64,000 nt of DNA from Zygnema cylindricum (taxonomy: Eukaryota; Streptophyta; Zygnematophyceae; Zygnematales; Zygnemataceae). This document shows positions 21,401 to 30,014 of this stretch, one piece after another. The stretch's first letter is position 1, and every line of letters starts with the position of its first letter. Made by a program: the position numbers and the translations under genes. The notes below the pieces were generated by a model. That model was given only the letters and a program-made list of their open reading frames with translations. It did no database searches and had not been told where the DNA came from. The DNA is taken from contig JBBHKE010002970.1 of the NCBI GenBank assembly GCA_037447655.1, forward strand, positions 61,705-125,704. The letters are read 5' to 3'.

Positions 21401-24122
21401 TCAATTTTCGACGCAAACGCCCCTTGTTTCCAGTACCTGGCTAGTCTCCTCCGACTGTCCTCGGGAGGAGAGTTAGCGATTACAGGACGCGTGTATTTGA
21501 CCACTTGTAAATTCAGCGTCAATCCACGACGGACGTGAAGTTGTAAAGTTACAGGTGGCAAATGGCGTGTACCTTCTAACGTCAAAAAAACCACCCTGTT
21601 CAACGACAAAATCTGTTCGCCGACAAAATCTGTTCGCCGACAAAATCTTGGTCACCGGCCATCCTGTCACGCCTCCTTCATAAATGTGCACAATCAAGTT
21701 GGTACAGCGATAATGCATTCACGTACAAATGGTATATTCTTTGACATTTGTACAAACTTTAATTTTGCAACGGTTTTCGTGGCCGCTGGTACGACGACAA
21801 CCGTAAGAACGATGAGATTGTACATTAGCGTGACGCTACTAAGATATTTTAATCGGCGTCTATCCGTACACATACTTAGTAACGATTTTATCCTTTTCGA
21901 AATGATGATTATTCCCGGGCGGCTCAACAGGATCCTACGTGGTACCAATTGCAATCTAACAAGTCAGCAATTTTAGCTTCAGTGGCACGACCTGATGGAA
22001 AGGTGTTACAAATTTTACTGCCGGTAAATGTGATCGTACAATTACTGGGAACACGTGATGGAAGGTTACCCTAAGTTCTAAATACTCCAAACTCCTACCA
22101 AAGGTACTACTCTATCGCACGTCGTACAAAAGTACGCGCGCGAACCAATCAACACAAAGTACCAACGAAACGAAATACTGTACGCGGTACTATACGAAAA
22201 TATGAGACCGCCGTACATAAATATAAGGTACCAAACGAAAACATACGACTACCGTACGAATCTAAAGTACTACGCACGAAACAGCACACGCAATTACATT
22301 AAATTATATTACGGCGCTCAACAGAACTGAGACGCCGTTTCACAATGAATCTAACAAAGTGGACTCGCCAACTTGTACTTCCGTGCTATAGTACTGCTGC
22401 ACTGTAACGGCATTCAAAACTATATTAAAATGTCCAAAGATCAAGCCCTGACCTTTATTGGGATTGTTCACCGTCCCTACGATTTCGAGGTTAACGCCCC
22501 ATAACCTATTAAAGATAGAGGAGTTAACGTCATAATGAAAAGGATACAAAAAGTGAAAATGAAGAGAAATTACTCAAAAGAGAGGCAAAATGAGAGGAGG
22601 TAGTCTTTCTTAGTTTTCAAAGCGGCTTTTTTCATATTAGCGCGAACTGACAATAAATACAAAGGATATAGAGTCACTCTTAGGAAGCGTAATATACTGA
22701 AGAGCTCCTCTTGGTCTAACAAAAGAGCGCCAACTATATTCAGCTGAACGAGACAAGAAGGTACAATAATTTTTTTTAGGTGCGTGAATTCCGAGGAAAA
22801 TTGAATGAAAAAGGAAAGTTAGAGACTTACGTACAAGACATTGAATTAGAGAGACTTATTTACAAGGCATTTATTAGAGTGCATGGCTCTTCGCAACAAC
22901 ACAGTGAGCCCTAAGCATTCAAAAAGTACCTCAATAAAAGATGCATTGAGCCAATCGAAAATGTCTGATACACCGTTTGAGAATTCAGCACCTTCTCCGG
23001 GTGATGACCCCTGTGAATGCGGGCCCAAAAATAGCCACGTTAGCTTCCTGATGTGTCCAATCCATAACCATAGATTCCGTAGGATGAAAAAGTCAATTTT
23101 TTTTTTCGCAAGGTTGCTAGTAATTTGGAATTCAGATGCTTAAATTTTTCTAAAATAGAGAGAAAAAGACGATCCAATTTTTTCAGAGAATGATTTCTCA
23201 AGACAATTCGAGTATGTTATGTTTTGTGGAAAAAGATCAAAACAAGATGCAAAACGGTTCACCATGAAAGTCAAAAAAATTTAAGAGCTTCTTGACCAGT
23301 AAGTTACAATTCATAAGTTCATGAAGGCCAGTTTTATTTTTTTGGGTGTAAGAAAAACGTGGTCATTTACTGTCTATACTGTCATGAAAATATCTATGGA
23401 CTTTCACTATGTGGTGAATTGTCTATAATGGCCACCCTAAACAAATTATCATCAGATTTGGTGTGCGTGTATCTCATCAATGTGCGTGATGTTTGCGCTC
23501 CACATGAGGATATTTATATGTTGAGACATCACGGACTCAGTAAGTCTCTATATAACTTTGACAACAGTTATACCCAGAGTAAAGCCAAGTACTACACGAA
23601 GCAGAGCCAAGTCACATGGTCCCTTTTGGAACGTCATGGTGAATCAGAAAAGGTTCAAAATGTTTTCGAAGCAAAAAAATTTAAAAGACGTGACTTTCTT
23701 ACAGGTGGCAGGAGCGCATTGTGCGCACTGGATACTTGGAAGGACCAAAATATGTCCGCTTGGAGAAACAGTACCAAGCAATAGATAAATACAAAAATCA
23801 GGGAAATGGCGAGATAAATGTAGTCAAACGCCAGTTCGCTGGACTTTTCCAGTCGATTGAAAATTTCTGTAACCCAGGAAACAAAGCAAGATGTGATCTA
23901 CCCAAAAATAAATGCACAGCTGAACACTTTACTGATACAATAATTTTACTGTTTTTCTATGGTTAAAAATTTATATTTTTCATTTGTGATCAAAGCCAAA
24001 AAATGATTTGAAAAAGAAAAACAAAGAAGGTCAAACTCACCATTCAATAACTTCTTGTCAACCTCTTCATTGAAGATTTGTTCCGCTGGTACATCTTGCT
24101 GAAGAGGAGCTCTTTGGTCCAT
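3492..24122 (-). CDS. Polycystin-like paralogue, first eight exons (partial)
   Basis: Minus-strand copy of the 5' part of the gene at 40010. Exons in order: 24041-24122, 23703-23866, 22930-23010, 13837-14048, 5505-5709, 5071-5232, 4716-4761, 3492-3622. Lengths are 82, 164, 81, 212, 205, 162, 46 and 131 nt, against 85, 164, 81, 212, 205, 162, 46 and 137 in the plus copy; both differences are multiples of three. All splice sites are GT-AG, all phases match and no exon has a stop. Proteins differ by scattered substitutions (for example MDQRAPLQQD against MNQRAPLQQD). It carries S1, the cysteine motif and the SPPP linker. Exons for LNR, TOP and channel core are not found to the left, where copia sequence takes over by 2.3 kb, so the gene is either truncated or continues beyond the window. 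Introns 3 and 4 are 8-9 kb against 0.5-0.7 kb in the plus copy. Confidence 0.82.
4147..4193. repeat. Short telomere-like repeat run in an intron
   Basis: Three to four copies of CCCTAAAAAA in tandem on the plus strand. It resembles the plant telomere unit CCCTAAA with extra A residues. It lies between exons 7 and 8 of the minus-strand paralogue and is too short to imply a former telomere. Confidence 0.6.
5879..7110 (+). pseudogene. Decayed copia pol fragment (RT to RNase H)
   Basis: Recognisable in pieces: an N-terminal RT lead-in near 5890-6060, then THQTYAPVVKFGSLRIISAL and QIDVETAFLHGELEE (6078-6269), then KLSQAQYCKEILDRFSVIDA (6643 onward), then an RNase H start, CDTDWGDNFD, near 7027. 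Stops and frameshifts separate the blocks. It sits in intron 4 of the polycystin paralogue on the opposite strand. Confidence 0.88.
7274..7739. mobile_element. hAT-like MITE (family H, copy 1) with perfect 8-bp target duplication
   Basis: Ends are CATAGTTCAAAAGTAGG and its complement. An 8-bp direct repeat GTTTGGAG flanks it exactly (7266-7273 and 7740-7747). 8-bp duplications are typical of hAT transposition. It has no coding capacity. Internally a segment of about 100 bp with ATCACATGAAAAGCCCATAA is duplicated in tandem. Related copies are at 20898-21091 and 60774-61336. Confidence 0.85.
7760..8485. mobile_element. TIR element, family X, diverged copy
   Basis: It starts TTAAGGGTGTGGTTATATCA and then has the family signature GACAAAAAGTGAGGTT and CCGTACTATGCCGTACT. 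The far end is less clear, near ACATCAAGAGTGTGG on the complement. Internal sequence (TTTGACTATTTTAAAGATTGG) matches the copy at 15371-16129. Non-coding. Confidence 0.55.
8490..9700 (+). mobile_element. Copia 5' LTR end, primer-binding site and gag-leader remnant
   Basis: TGGTATCGGAGC at 8755-8766 is a copia primer-binding site, preceded by an LTR R-U5-like stretch (TTTTATTAATGCTTCCGCTG). A basic leader frame, MATIGGKKKKSPSSPLIPRS (8814-9002), follows. A diverged acidic and serine-rich frame with MSSDTRKSLTSKSS lies at about 9370; its homologue is on the minus strand at 16214-16450. No intact gag or zinc knuckle remains. Confidence 0.7.
9701..10187. other. No gene recognised
   Basis: This stretch between copia remnants shows no supported gene. 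It has an AATAAAGCC-like polyadenylation signal near 9786 and a CACGT-rich run (CGTCACGTCACGTCACGTCA) near 10073-10092. It is most likely more decayed retroelement sequence. Confidence 0.5.
10190..10372. repeat. 59-bp tandem duplication followed by T-rich tract
   Basis: Two nearly identical 59-bp units beginning AATTTATCCTACCACAACC start at 10192 and 10251. They run into a tract of T with occasional G (about 10320-10372). Long hydrophobic or phenylalanine-rich frames here are artefacts of the T-rich tract. Confidence 0.9.
10420..11700 (+). pseudogene. Second decayed copia pol fragment (RT to RNase H)
   Basis: RT blocks ARLVCKGFRQREGVDYTKTY and APVVKFDSLRMIINIAAAG (10558-10818), FRVTDLGDVQYIIV and KLSQGQYCREVL (11055 onward), then RNase H blocks CDADWGDDFD and STVALSPTKAEYMAACHTSK (about 11480-11645). 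The blocks lie in different frames with stops between them. It is a different, independently decayed copy from the fragment at 5.9-7.1 kb. Confidence 0.9.
11909..12687. mobile_element. TIR element, family Y, copy 1
   Basis: Ends carry GTATGTCTCCATGTACTTGT and, in complement, TATGTCTCCATGTGCCCAAG. Internal sequence (GTCGCATG, CGTTCTGCC, ATCTTGCGACCC) is the reverse complement of the element at 25771-26558. About 780 bp, no supported coding frame. Confidence 0.7.
12688..13836. other. Intergenic/intronic sequence, no supported gene
   Basis: Within intron 4 of the polycystin paralogue. A short plus-strand stretch near 13230-13330 (AETAASLDARVGSLEERSNE) looks like a coiled-coil coding remnant but cannot be extended in either direction. 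The rest shows nothing recognisable until exon 4 of the paralogue at 13837. Confidence 0.45.
14473..14795. repeat. Direct repeat bordering the intron-3 insertion (left)
   Basis: Diverged direct repeat of 22671-22889: shared GTCACTCT-AGGAA, GACAAGAA and TTAGAGTGCATGG blocks in the same order. Just beyond it (about 14800-14840) a weak trace of polycystin exon 3 may be present. The pair brackets the roughly 7.9 kb that carries the Root_cap-like gene. Confidence 0.6.
14796..15370. other. Non-coding; fragment of family Z MITE
   Basis: No gene seen. At about 15286-15345 a partial TA-type MITE end is present (CACCGCGAATGGCTATTAGC). At about 15060-15105 there is a short GC-rich run (CCACCCCGAGCGGCTAGG), unexplained. 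Confidence 0.45.
15371..16129. mobile_element. TIR element, family X
   Basis: Ends are TTAGGGTAAGGGTGAAGTTC and, in complement, TTTAGGGTGAAGTTCCACTA. About 759 bp. It shares the signature AAAAGTGAGGTTGTTTACAG and CTACGCCGTAC with the copies at 7760, 21239 and about 60390. No transposase frame is supported, so it is non-autonomous. Confidence 0.75.
16150..16720 (-). pseudogene. Copia gag-leader fragment (minus strand)
   Basis: The minus strand contains MSSDTHRSKSSKSPSVSFHK and a lysine/glutamate-rich stretch, homologous to the MSSDTRKSLTSKSS frame at about 9370 on the plus strand. It lacks an LTR, a zinc knuckle and pol. It is a short relic of the same retroelement family. Confidence 0.6.
16721..17179. 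other. 3' flank of the Root_cap-like gene
   Basis: No independent gene. Possible acceptors for a further minus-strand exon of the Root_cap-like gene lie here (TTGTTTTTAG and GTATTTCCAG on the complement, near 17090-17140). A poly-A/T run is at about 16930-16948. Confidence 0.4.
17180..18947 (-). CDS. Root_cap / von Willebrand D-like extracellular protein, nested in a polycystin intron
   Basis: The last exon (17180-17920) encodes a proline-rich hinge (CPPPPPPSPPPSPPAHPSG), then SGDPHFTGADGSHFDFSG, FCLVSDSHIHINV, WIRQVGILWG and HGILGQTFRSDH. These are the ordered blocks of the plant Root_cap family, related to von Willebrand D domains. The preceding exon (18218-18412, 65 codons, phase 0) reads LVDMSDYLGQTSPDAAF and LKCGTCSVNLLNNGVCGATT, joining cleanly to GNGWTTDV. 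A further exon (18768-18947) ending TDGNGNVA before GTACGT is phase-compatible, but its start is unsure. The true N-terminus and signal peptide are not located. The TGA at 17180-17182 overlaps a good donor (CT|GTGAGA), so the C-terminus may continue in another exon. The last exon is visibly GC-richer than its surroundings. Role is inferred as secreted or wall-associated. Confidence 0.8.
18948..20680. other. Upstream region of the Root_cap-like gene; no supported gene
   Basis: A CT-rich stretch (CTCTCCCTCTCCCTCTCTCT, about 19433-19455) may be a promoter or leader element of the minus-strand gene, though it reads as GA-rich on that strand. CACGT-containing motifs cluster near 19560-19630. A minus-strand frame with YCDRCHDGGFTASDSDYSLL (19423-19611) is noted but unsupported, as is a charged plus-strand frame at 20096-20299. 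Confidence 0.4.
20683..20862. repeat. Three imperfect 60-70 bp tandem units
   Basis: Units start GGTACGGTTGGGTCATC (20690), GGTACGGTCGGATCATC (20759) and CGTACGGTCAGGTCATC (20820), each followed by GCAAGAAA and mostly ATATTCGG. They lie just upstream of a truncated hAT-like MITE. Confidence 0.7.
20898..21091. mobile_element. hAT-like MITE (family H, copy 3), truncated by an LTR
   Basis: It starts CATAGTTAAAAAGTAGGCG and is homologous, in reverse orientation, to 7274-7739. It breaks off at GCGACCAATAC where a copia LTR begins. The other half is not found on the far side of the LTR. Confidence 0.75.
21092..22356 (-). mobile_element. Solo copia LTR (minus strand) split by a family X element
   Basis: The left end, TGTAAGGATCGATTCATGC, and an internal GCGGAAGCAAGA/ATTTCACCGGAA block match the R-U5 of the LTRs at 29363 and 32725. 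The right end (GACGCCGTTTCACAATGAAT, CTAACA) matches their U3 start in complement. Between them a TIR element (21239-22075) interrupts the LTR. Left flank is a MITE, right flank is a coding-like exon; no target duplication is visible, so the insertion was followed by rearrangement. Confidence 0.7.
21239..22075. mobile_element. TIR element, family X, inserted in an LTR
   Basis: Near-perfect terminal inverted repeats: TAAGGGTAACCTTCCATCA at the left and the same sequence in complement at the right. About 837 bp. It carries the family signature AAAAGTGGGGTTGTTTACTG and CCGTACTAGGCCGTACTG. Its ends are the best preserved of the family in this window, suggesting recent movement. Confidence 0.85.
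22357..22505 (-). pseudogene. Truncated exon resembling a LEA-2 (NDR1/HIN1-like) domain
   Basis: After a good acceptor (CCTCTATCTTTAATAG) the minus strand reads LWGVNLEIVGTVNNPNKGQG, then FGHFNIVLNAVTVQQYYSTE. The LEIxGTVNNPN block followed by a beta-strand-like region resembles LEA group 2 / NDR1-HIN1-like domains. The exon is cut at VGESTL by the start of a copia LTR. Upstream exons are not identified. Function is therefore lost or the assignment is wrong. Confidence 0.45.
22671..22889. repeat. Direct repeat bordering the intron-3 insertion (right)
   Basis: Partner of 14473-14795 (see there). It lies immediately downstream (minus sense) of polycystin paralogue exon 3. Confidence 0.6.
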
Positions 24123-25768
24123 TATAATTCTGCCAATCAATAGGCATTGGTATTTTAGCCAGTAATATATTTGTATGATTCACTAACTGAGGTAGAGTTA
24201 CTGATTTACATAAGTATATACATATTCTCGTTGTAAAAGCTTCGTGTACTTATTTTTCTTTACAAGCTCTATACCCAAGGGGATAGCCGCCACATTTACA
24301 TTGTTTTTAAGGACGCAGAAAAAATGTTTATTTGAACTGCGACATAACTATACAACATTAGTTACAAAGAAAGTGGGAGAATCAAAATTTTCCCTCCAAC
24401 ATTTCCCGTAATTACTTCATACAAAAGACAAAAGCATGGATGGTCATTTTCAGTAGCATATGATTGCAGGGAGGCGGACTCTTGCATGTATTTAGGATCA
24501 AGTTAGAGAAATTTTTGGGGTCCACGAATCAATTATGAACAACCTGCATTATTGAGCTCAGGTCAATTTATCAAGCATCAATGTAAACATTTGGCGACCA
24601 ATGACGTGGGTGCAAAATTTAATGTTGCCAAGCAAAAGGCAATCAATGCTTTTTAAAGCAATGGAAAGAACATACATACATATTTATGCGATAATTGAGA
24701 TAAAATAGCGATATCATAATTGCTTCGTCTTTTATGAAAATTTTACGTAATTGTTTTTATTAGAGAGTCATTCCATTTTGGCAGCATTTTCTTCGACACA
24801 AGCATGCGTTCCCGTTTTTCTCTTCGAAATCTGTTATAACAAAGCTATGAATGTAAAATGAACGCATTCACATTCTAGAAAGAAACCACGCAGAACAACT
24901 GAAAAAGGTAAAAACAAAGAAAATTCTTGAAAAATACGTTAAAGCCATGTATAATGTTTGCACTGGCTATGCAGAAAAAAAAACTGTCAGATTTAAGTTG
25001 AAACCCAATTCAAAAATAAATAATAAAGAATTACTTAGCGTCAATTAGTCAGCAGGTTCAGATTGAAGATCCGATTGTCATTATATAGAGTTTGCATAAC
25101 AATTCATCTGATTTGCATGAAGATTACTCTAGGGCGTAACATTTTGTTTTACTGGCACAAAAAATTTCATGATAGTCCTTAAAATTGGTGTATTATCCAT
25201 ATTGGTGTGCCATTTCATCTAATTCGCATGATAAGATCATCCAATTAGCGTTACATTTTAGCTTATTGGAACATTAATTCATCATAATTAGACGGTATGT
25301 AATTTTCTCCAATCAACAAAATTGACTATCCAATAACAAAGATCTTTCTCAGTCAACGGATATATCATCCATTTGAAATGACTTTTAGAAACTAATATGT
25401 GCACACGAAGCAATATGGACGAGCAAATGCTTTTTAAAAACCAATTTGGAATTAAATGAAGCATATTGTTTCAATTCATAAATTTTGAAGAAATTATATC
25501 ATCCACTTTCCTCCACAGAGTGTGTTCTGGACTATTCCCTTAGTCTTTTGCTCTATGCAAGTTCAGGAAACAAAAAAAAAAAAAAAAAATGGACTTCTCA
25601 CCGATCAGCAGTGCCAGTCGATCCAACATTAACTTCGCTTGTCCAACCGGGCTCCATAGCTTTTCGCTCTAGAAAAAGGAAAACAGTGAAGATAGAAATG
25701 TCCAGTCACATACCTAATTAGAAGAGAACATTTAAAGCAAACCAGATTCTGGACGAGAAGAAGTGGCC
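24123..25768 (-). promoter_or_regulatory. Upstream region of the minus-strand polycystin paralogue
   Basis: Non-coding. It is conserved with 38095-40009 upstream of the plus-strand gene, including blocks around 24395-24520 (CATGGATGGTCATTTTCAGT region) and 25495-25560. Conservation shows shared ancestry; it may include the promoter but no core element is identifiable. An A-rich run lies at 25571-25589. Confidence 0.5.
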
Positions 25769-25770
25769 AA

Positions 25771-26558
25771 CTTAGGGTGCGTCTCCATGTGCATAAGTAA
25801 TGGCTTTTTTCTGTCGTTTTCCTGTAAAACTTAGAGCCGTACCGCGTAAGTTTCAACCGTACAAAAAAAAGAAAAAATGAGAAGTACATTTTGCGTCATC
25901 ATCGAATTTAAGATGTACTACATATTGTCGTTTTGTGTTCTTCGACCCACGGCCACGCCAAAAAATGTCATCTTCAAACTTTTCTTTAAAACACAGGGAA
26001 GATGTGTTTTAAAACAAAGATTTTTCGAAAAACGAATAAAAACACGTAGTCGCACGTGTAAGAAAATTCGAGTAAATTTCAAAAGAATTCAAGCGACGAC
26101 GAAAAGTGCACGATCCGCTATGTTTTGTCCGTTTGCATTCAGGTACGACAAAATAAAGTACACAATTTGTTTGATTTTGTCCGTTTGGGCTTGGTACGGA
26201 TTTTATTTCGCCAGGGGTCTCAAGATCCGATGCCATTTCACGTCGCGCGAACAAGAGACGCAAAGGCAAAGTGCATTTTTCCTCAACCGTGAAACGGCAC
26301 AGGCTGGATGGCGGGATGTCTACAATGTCACGAAAACTCATGCGACGTCACAACCTGTTACAAAAAATAGCGTGCGTCATCACAGATTGTAGACGTTGAC
26401 AGCCGTCACGGGCATTGTCAGCGTAATACAATCGTCACACGCTTAAGTAACTATGTCGTTGTTTCACATACGGACACCCGAAATCCGGGTCCGCCGGATC
26501 TGCGCTAAAAAACAAAGTGTTTTCTCTAAGTTTCAAGTACATGGAGACGCACCCTTAG
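25771..26558. mobile_element. TIR element, family Y, copy 2, at the duplication boundary
   Basis: Ends are CTTAGGGTGCGTCTCCATGT and, in complement, CTAAGGGTGCGTCTCCATGT. About 788 bp. It begins within a few bases of the inner edge of the left homology arm. The long plus-strand frame at 25877-26392 lies inside it and shows no recognisable domain. Confidence 0.85.
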
Positions 26559-26639
26559 AGAGGTTGCTGAAATTCGAAGCAGTCCAATCTAACTGACTAG
26601 ACAGGGCCTAGGACTGTCTTGCAACAATTTTCACATGGG

Positions 26640-27230
26640 CCGGCGTACGCGTGAAGAAAGGCAAAGTCCGTACAGTGGATTTCGTACTAGAAAGCCGTTG
26701 CATTGATTCTGGTCGAAATTTGTCCCCTTTCCAAGAAGTCAAATACCACCAATTTACAAATGTGGTCCAACGAAATTACACCTTCCGTACATCCTCTTGT
26801 ACTTTAAATACTCGTAGGACTTTTTTCGCCTATCCATCTAAATTTCACGCGTGTGGTCTTTTCGCACCGCTTGAAGACAGGTCAATTTGTACTGGCGGAA
26901 AAGTCAAAATACATGTACAAGTACAGTGCAACAACGGTTTTTAACGGCTACAGCAAAGCAATTTCTACTGTACTGTTTTCCGTACATTTAACCGCTCTAA
27001 ACGTTCGGAAACCAAGCGTCCCCTGATAGGTCGTTGTCGGTGGGAAATGCATCAGAAGTAAATAGCCTTCCACGTCATCGGCGAATACGGAAGGCGACAT
27101 TCTTTAAAATCAAACTTAGATTTCCGAGACTTTCCAACCGACGGTACTAGGCGTTTGTACCACATAGTCCTTTTCATAAATTATTTTATTTCATCTGTAG
27201 AATTGAATCAGAGGTCGCAAAAGTCAAAAT
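26640..27230. repeat. Interspersed repeat W, copy 1
   Basis: Shares TTTCACGCGTGTGGTC, TAGGTCGTTGTCGGTGGGA and GTACTAGGCG-TTGTACCACATAG with 37180-37700 and with 60556-61500, in the same order. Non-coding, ends not defined. Confidence 0.6.
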
Positions 27231-27641
27231 TTCAACAATCCGGACCCGACAAAAAAAAAATCAAAATTTTAGCAATCTGGATCCGGCAATTTTTTTTTTT
27301 TTGAAATCTGAACACCCGAAATCCGGCCGGGTTATTGCACGCTCCCAAATTGTTACCCGGTAACCCGATACGCTTCTCCGAAAAAAAACATAACCGAAAC
27401 TCGATTTCTAGAGACCACCCGTACCGGAATAAGTACAAAGTTAATGGTACATCCCCCCTTTGCAGAAAAACAGTCATTATCGTGTCAATGACTTCGAGGT
27501 GGGATTTGCGACGGTAATAGTGATGTCGCGTACTGTACGGTACTGTGCTTTCCAGGTCAAATTTGCAATCATCAGGATCTTTGTTTTATTCCACAATAAC
27601 AGGAGTACAAAGTACAATAATGTTGGATGGTTTGGATAGTA

Positions 27642-27840
27642 CATCGCGAATCGTTATTAGCGTTATGAACTCTATATCGGCACCCCAAAATTTTGACATT
27701 AATACCTTAAATAGAATAAACTACACTATTTAAGAACGTGGACCATAATCTGCCACGTCTCCTGGCACTAAATTAGAATGAATGACGCTAATTTTTTCTT
27801 TACACTAATAATTTCTCAACGCTAATAACGATTCGCGGTG
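27642..27840. mobile_element. TA-flanked MITE (family Z, copy 2)
   Basis: TIRs CATCGCGAATCGTTATTAGC and, in complement, CACCGCGAATCGTTATTAGC, flanked by TA on both sides. 199 bp. Confidence 0.8.
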
Positions 27841-27939
27841 TACTGTACTGTGATGTAGTGGTACGTACCTACGAAACCTTCAATTTTTTTTGTTTTTGCT
27901 TTGCCCTTTTTCTAAAAGGGAAAAGCATTGTAGTCGCCT

Positions 27940-28100
27940 TCGTCTCTGGTGAAAACGAAAATTGACCATCGATTTATTTTGTGTAAAATCTTGAGCCGTT
28001 GAGTGTTTTGAGTTTTGATTGGCGTCTCTAGTGACAACGATAATTGATCGTCGATTTTTTTGTGTAAGATCGTGAGCCGTTGAGTGATTTGAGTTTTGAT
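27940..28100. repeat. Two tandem units of about 70 bp
   Basis: GAGCCGTTGAGTGTTTTGAG and GAGCCGTTGAGTGATTTGAG lie in two consecutive units, each preceded by a TCGATTT...TTGTGTAA block. Confidence 0.7.
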
Positions 28101-28209
28101 TGGCTTTGTTATGTTCCACTTTTGATGTAATGAAAAGAGACACGTGGTACAATCCTATTTGTTATATTTCGCGTGGTTGTAGTGGTATGATTAAAGGCCA
28201 GACAAAATC

Positions 28210-28530
28210 GACGTCACGCCAAAATGTCGTGTTATCAATACCGGTTGAGTAACGTACAGTATCGTACGTTAAAATTTTGCGCGTGCGATTCCGTATATCA
28301 CGCCGAGTTGTCGTTTTGTCAACATCCGTACATGACAAAATGCCGTGTTATCAATACCCGTTAAGTAACGTACAGTATCGTACTTTAAATTTTTGCGCGT
28401 ACGATCTCGTCACATCACGCCACTTTGTCGTGTTCTCAATATCCGTACACTACTATTATTTCAGTGTTGGCGTGACATACGATGTGTCGTGTTATCAACA
28501 GCGGAACAGTAACGTACAGTCGTACAGTAC
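28210..28530. repeat. Tandem repeat of about 116 bp, two to three units
   Basis: Units contain CGTGTTATCAATACC, TAAGTAACGTACAGTATCGT (or TGAGTAACGTACAGTATCGT) and TTTTGCGCGT. The first two units are clear at about 28224 and 28340; a third, diverged, is at about 28480. Confidence 0.7.
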
Positions 28531-29244
28531 AACGCGAATCGTAATTATAGTAAATTACTCTAATTCGGTCGCTCGAAATTTCGACTCTATCAATGAAATA
28601 GAGTAAATGATTATAATTTTTTCATTATTCTATTTAAAGTAAACTTTAATTAGCGTTTTTAATTCTAATATAGGTTCATTTTAAATAGTGTGGGGTATGG
28701 ACGACCTCATACCGTGCAAAACTGTACTTTAATAAGTAAAAAAGTACAAATAATGATTTAATACATGCCGTTATCATGTAACTACGTTTTAACAAACCGC
28801 GTAGTGCAAACGTCATAGTGACGATAAACGGTACGTTTTGCCAAATTCTGTACGAATACCTTATTTACAGTAGAGGATATTAGCGTGCCAAATCAAAGTA
28901 CTTAAATAAAGGGAATTGATCATGACAGTGACTGTTTTGGTTGCGGACAGTCACTTACGTCATTTTGTCAAAAAACGTACGTTTGGAGTACACATTGGTA
29001 CAAATAAAGTACCGTTGAGTACAAATTTGACGATCAATCGGTAGGACATCTTTGACTTTCATAATATTGTTTCAACCGCTTAAAATTTTGCCGCGCTTGC
29101 GAACGTCGACCGTCATAATAAAATTAGCAATTCACACGGCCGGCGAGCGTTTACGATAACATAACTGCGGCGACCACATGTAAATAAAATGGTTGCAGAC
29201 AGTAACTTTTTGTCGTTATGTGAGCTCCACGGTGAGAGCACTTA

Positions 29245-29362
29245 GGGCGTGTCCCCATGTGTTCAAGTAAGGGTTTTTTTTCCGTCGTTTACACAGAAAA
29301 TGGGACTTCCTACTTGGAAATACTACGCCGTACGAAAAATGGGCAAAAACTCAAATACATTT
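29245..29362. mobile_element. TIR element end, family Y, truncated by a copia LTR
   Basis: It starts CTTAGGGCGTGTCCCCATGT, then CTACGCCGTACG, and stops at the LTR beginning at 29363. The rest of the element is not present beyond the copia element. Confidence 0.65.
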
Positions 29363-30014
29363 TGTAGGATCTTAAGCAAAAGAGTTTTACAATAATTATT
29401 CACAATACAAAAATCATTACACAGCGGAAGCTCATAAAAGACAAGAGGAATATTCAGCCAAAAAGATTTATAAGTGTTCTTGGCCGAAGCCTCTTTACAT
29501 CATGTCTCTTCTCTCTTCTCTCTCATAATTTTGTGATACTTTCCCCTCACACACACTTCCACTAAATACCCTCTACATAAACAAAGAACAAATACAAGTA
29601 GAAGCAATACTAAACATAATCACTTAACTAAAGATGACCAGGTTCACGCAAAGATGCGCCGGCCATAGTCTACAGCTCCTGAGCTAACTCGAGCTAACCT
29701 TCCCTTCCAGAAAAATCTCTCTGTAAACCGAAACAGAATGTGGCAGGATCGATGCAGCATCGTTGCAGTATCGGCCGTACAAAAGTCCTGCTGCTTCGCC
29801 GTACACATTGAATATTTCCGGTGACGCGAATCACGTCGCACTTCGCCAACATTGAATCAAATCGATAGACGTCCGATTCACTTAAGACAACAAGTACCGA
29901 AAGTACTATAACAACCGTACACAAAATAAAGTACTAAACGAAACAGTACTGAACCAAACCAAAACATTAAACGGCGCGATTTCGGCAGACGCCGATTCGC
30001 CCAATATCCTAACA
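29363..30014 (-). repeat. 3' LTR of the gag-only copia element
   Basis: Identical as read to the 5' LTR from 29525 to 30014. The outer 160 bp (29363-29524) differ and are only loosely similar (shared CACAGCGGAAGC). It ends TGTAGGATCTTAAGC on the plus strand. Confidence 0.8.

Larger units (their letters stand above)
2880..25768 (-). repeat. Left arm of inverted segmental duplication
   Basis: Reverse-complement homology to 38095-45610 is visible in exons, in introns and upstream of the start codon. The outer edge is near 2.9 kb, matching about 45.6 kb (shared TTTGAACTTTGAAGC-like sequence). The inner edge is near 25768, matching about 38095 (shared GGACGAGAAG). The arm is about three times longer than its partner because TEs and a nested gene were inserted. 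Confidence 0.85.

Noticed and set aside
25877-26392. 171-residue plus-strand open frame
   Set aside because: It lies wholly inside the family Y TIR element, shows no domain, and the homologous element at 11909-12687 does not keep the frame.
27940-28530. Possible CRISPR-like array
   Set aside because: The repeats are adjacent tandem units without spacers, in a eukaryotic sequence.
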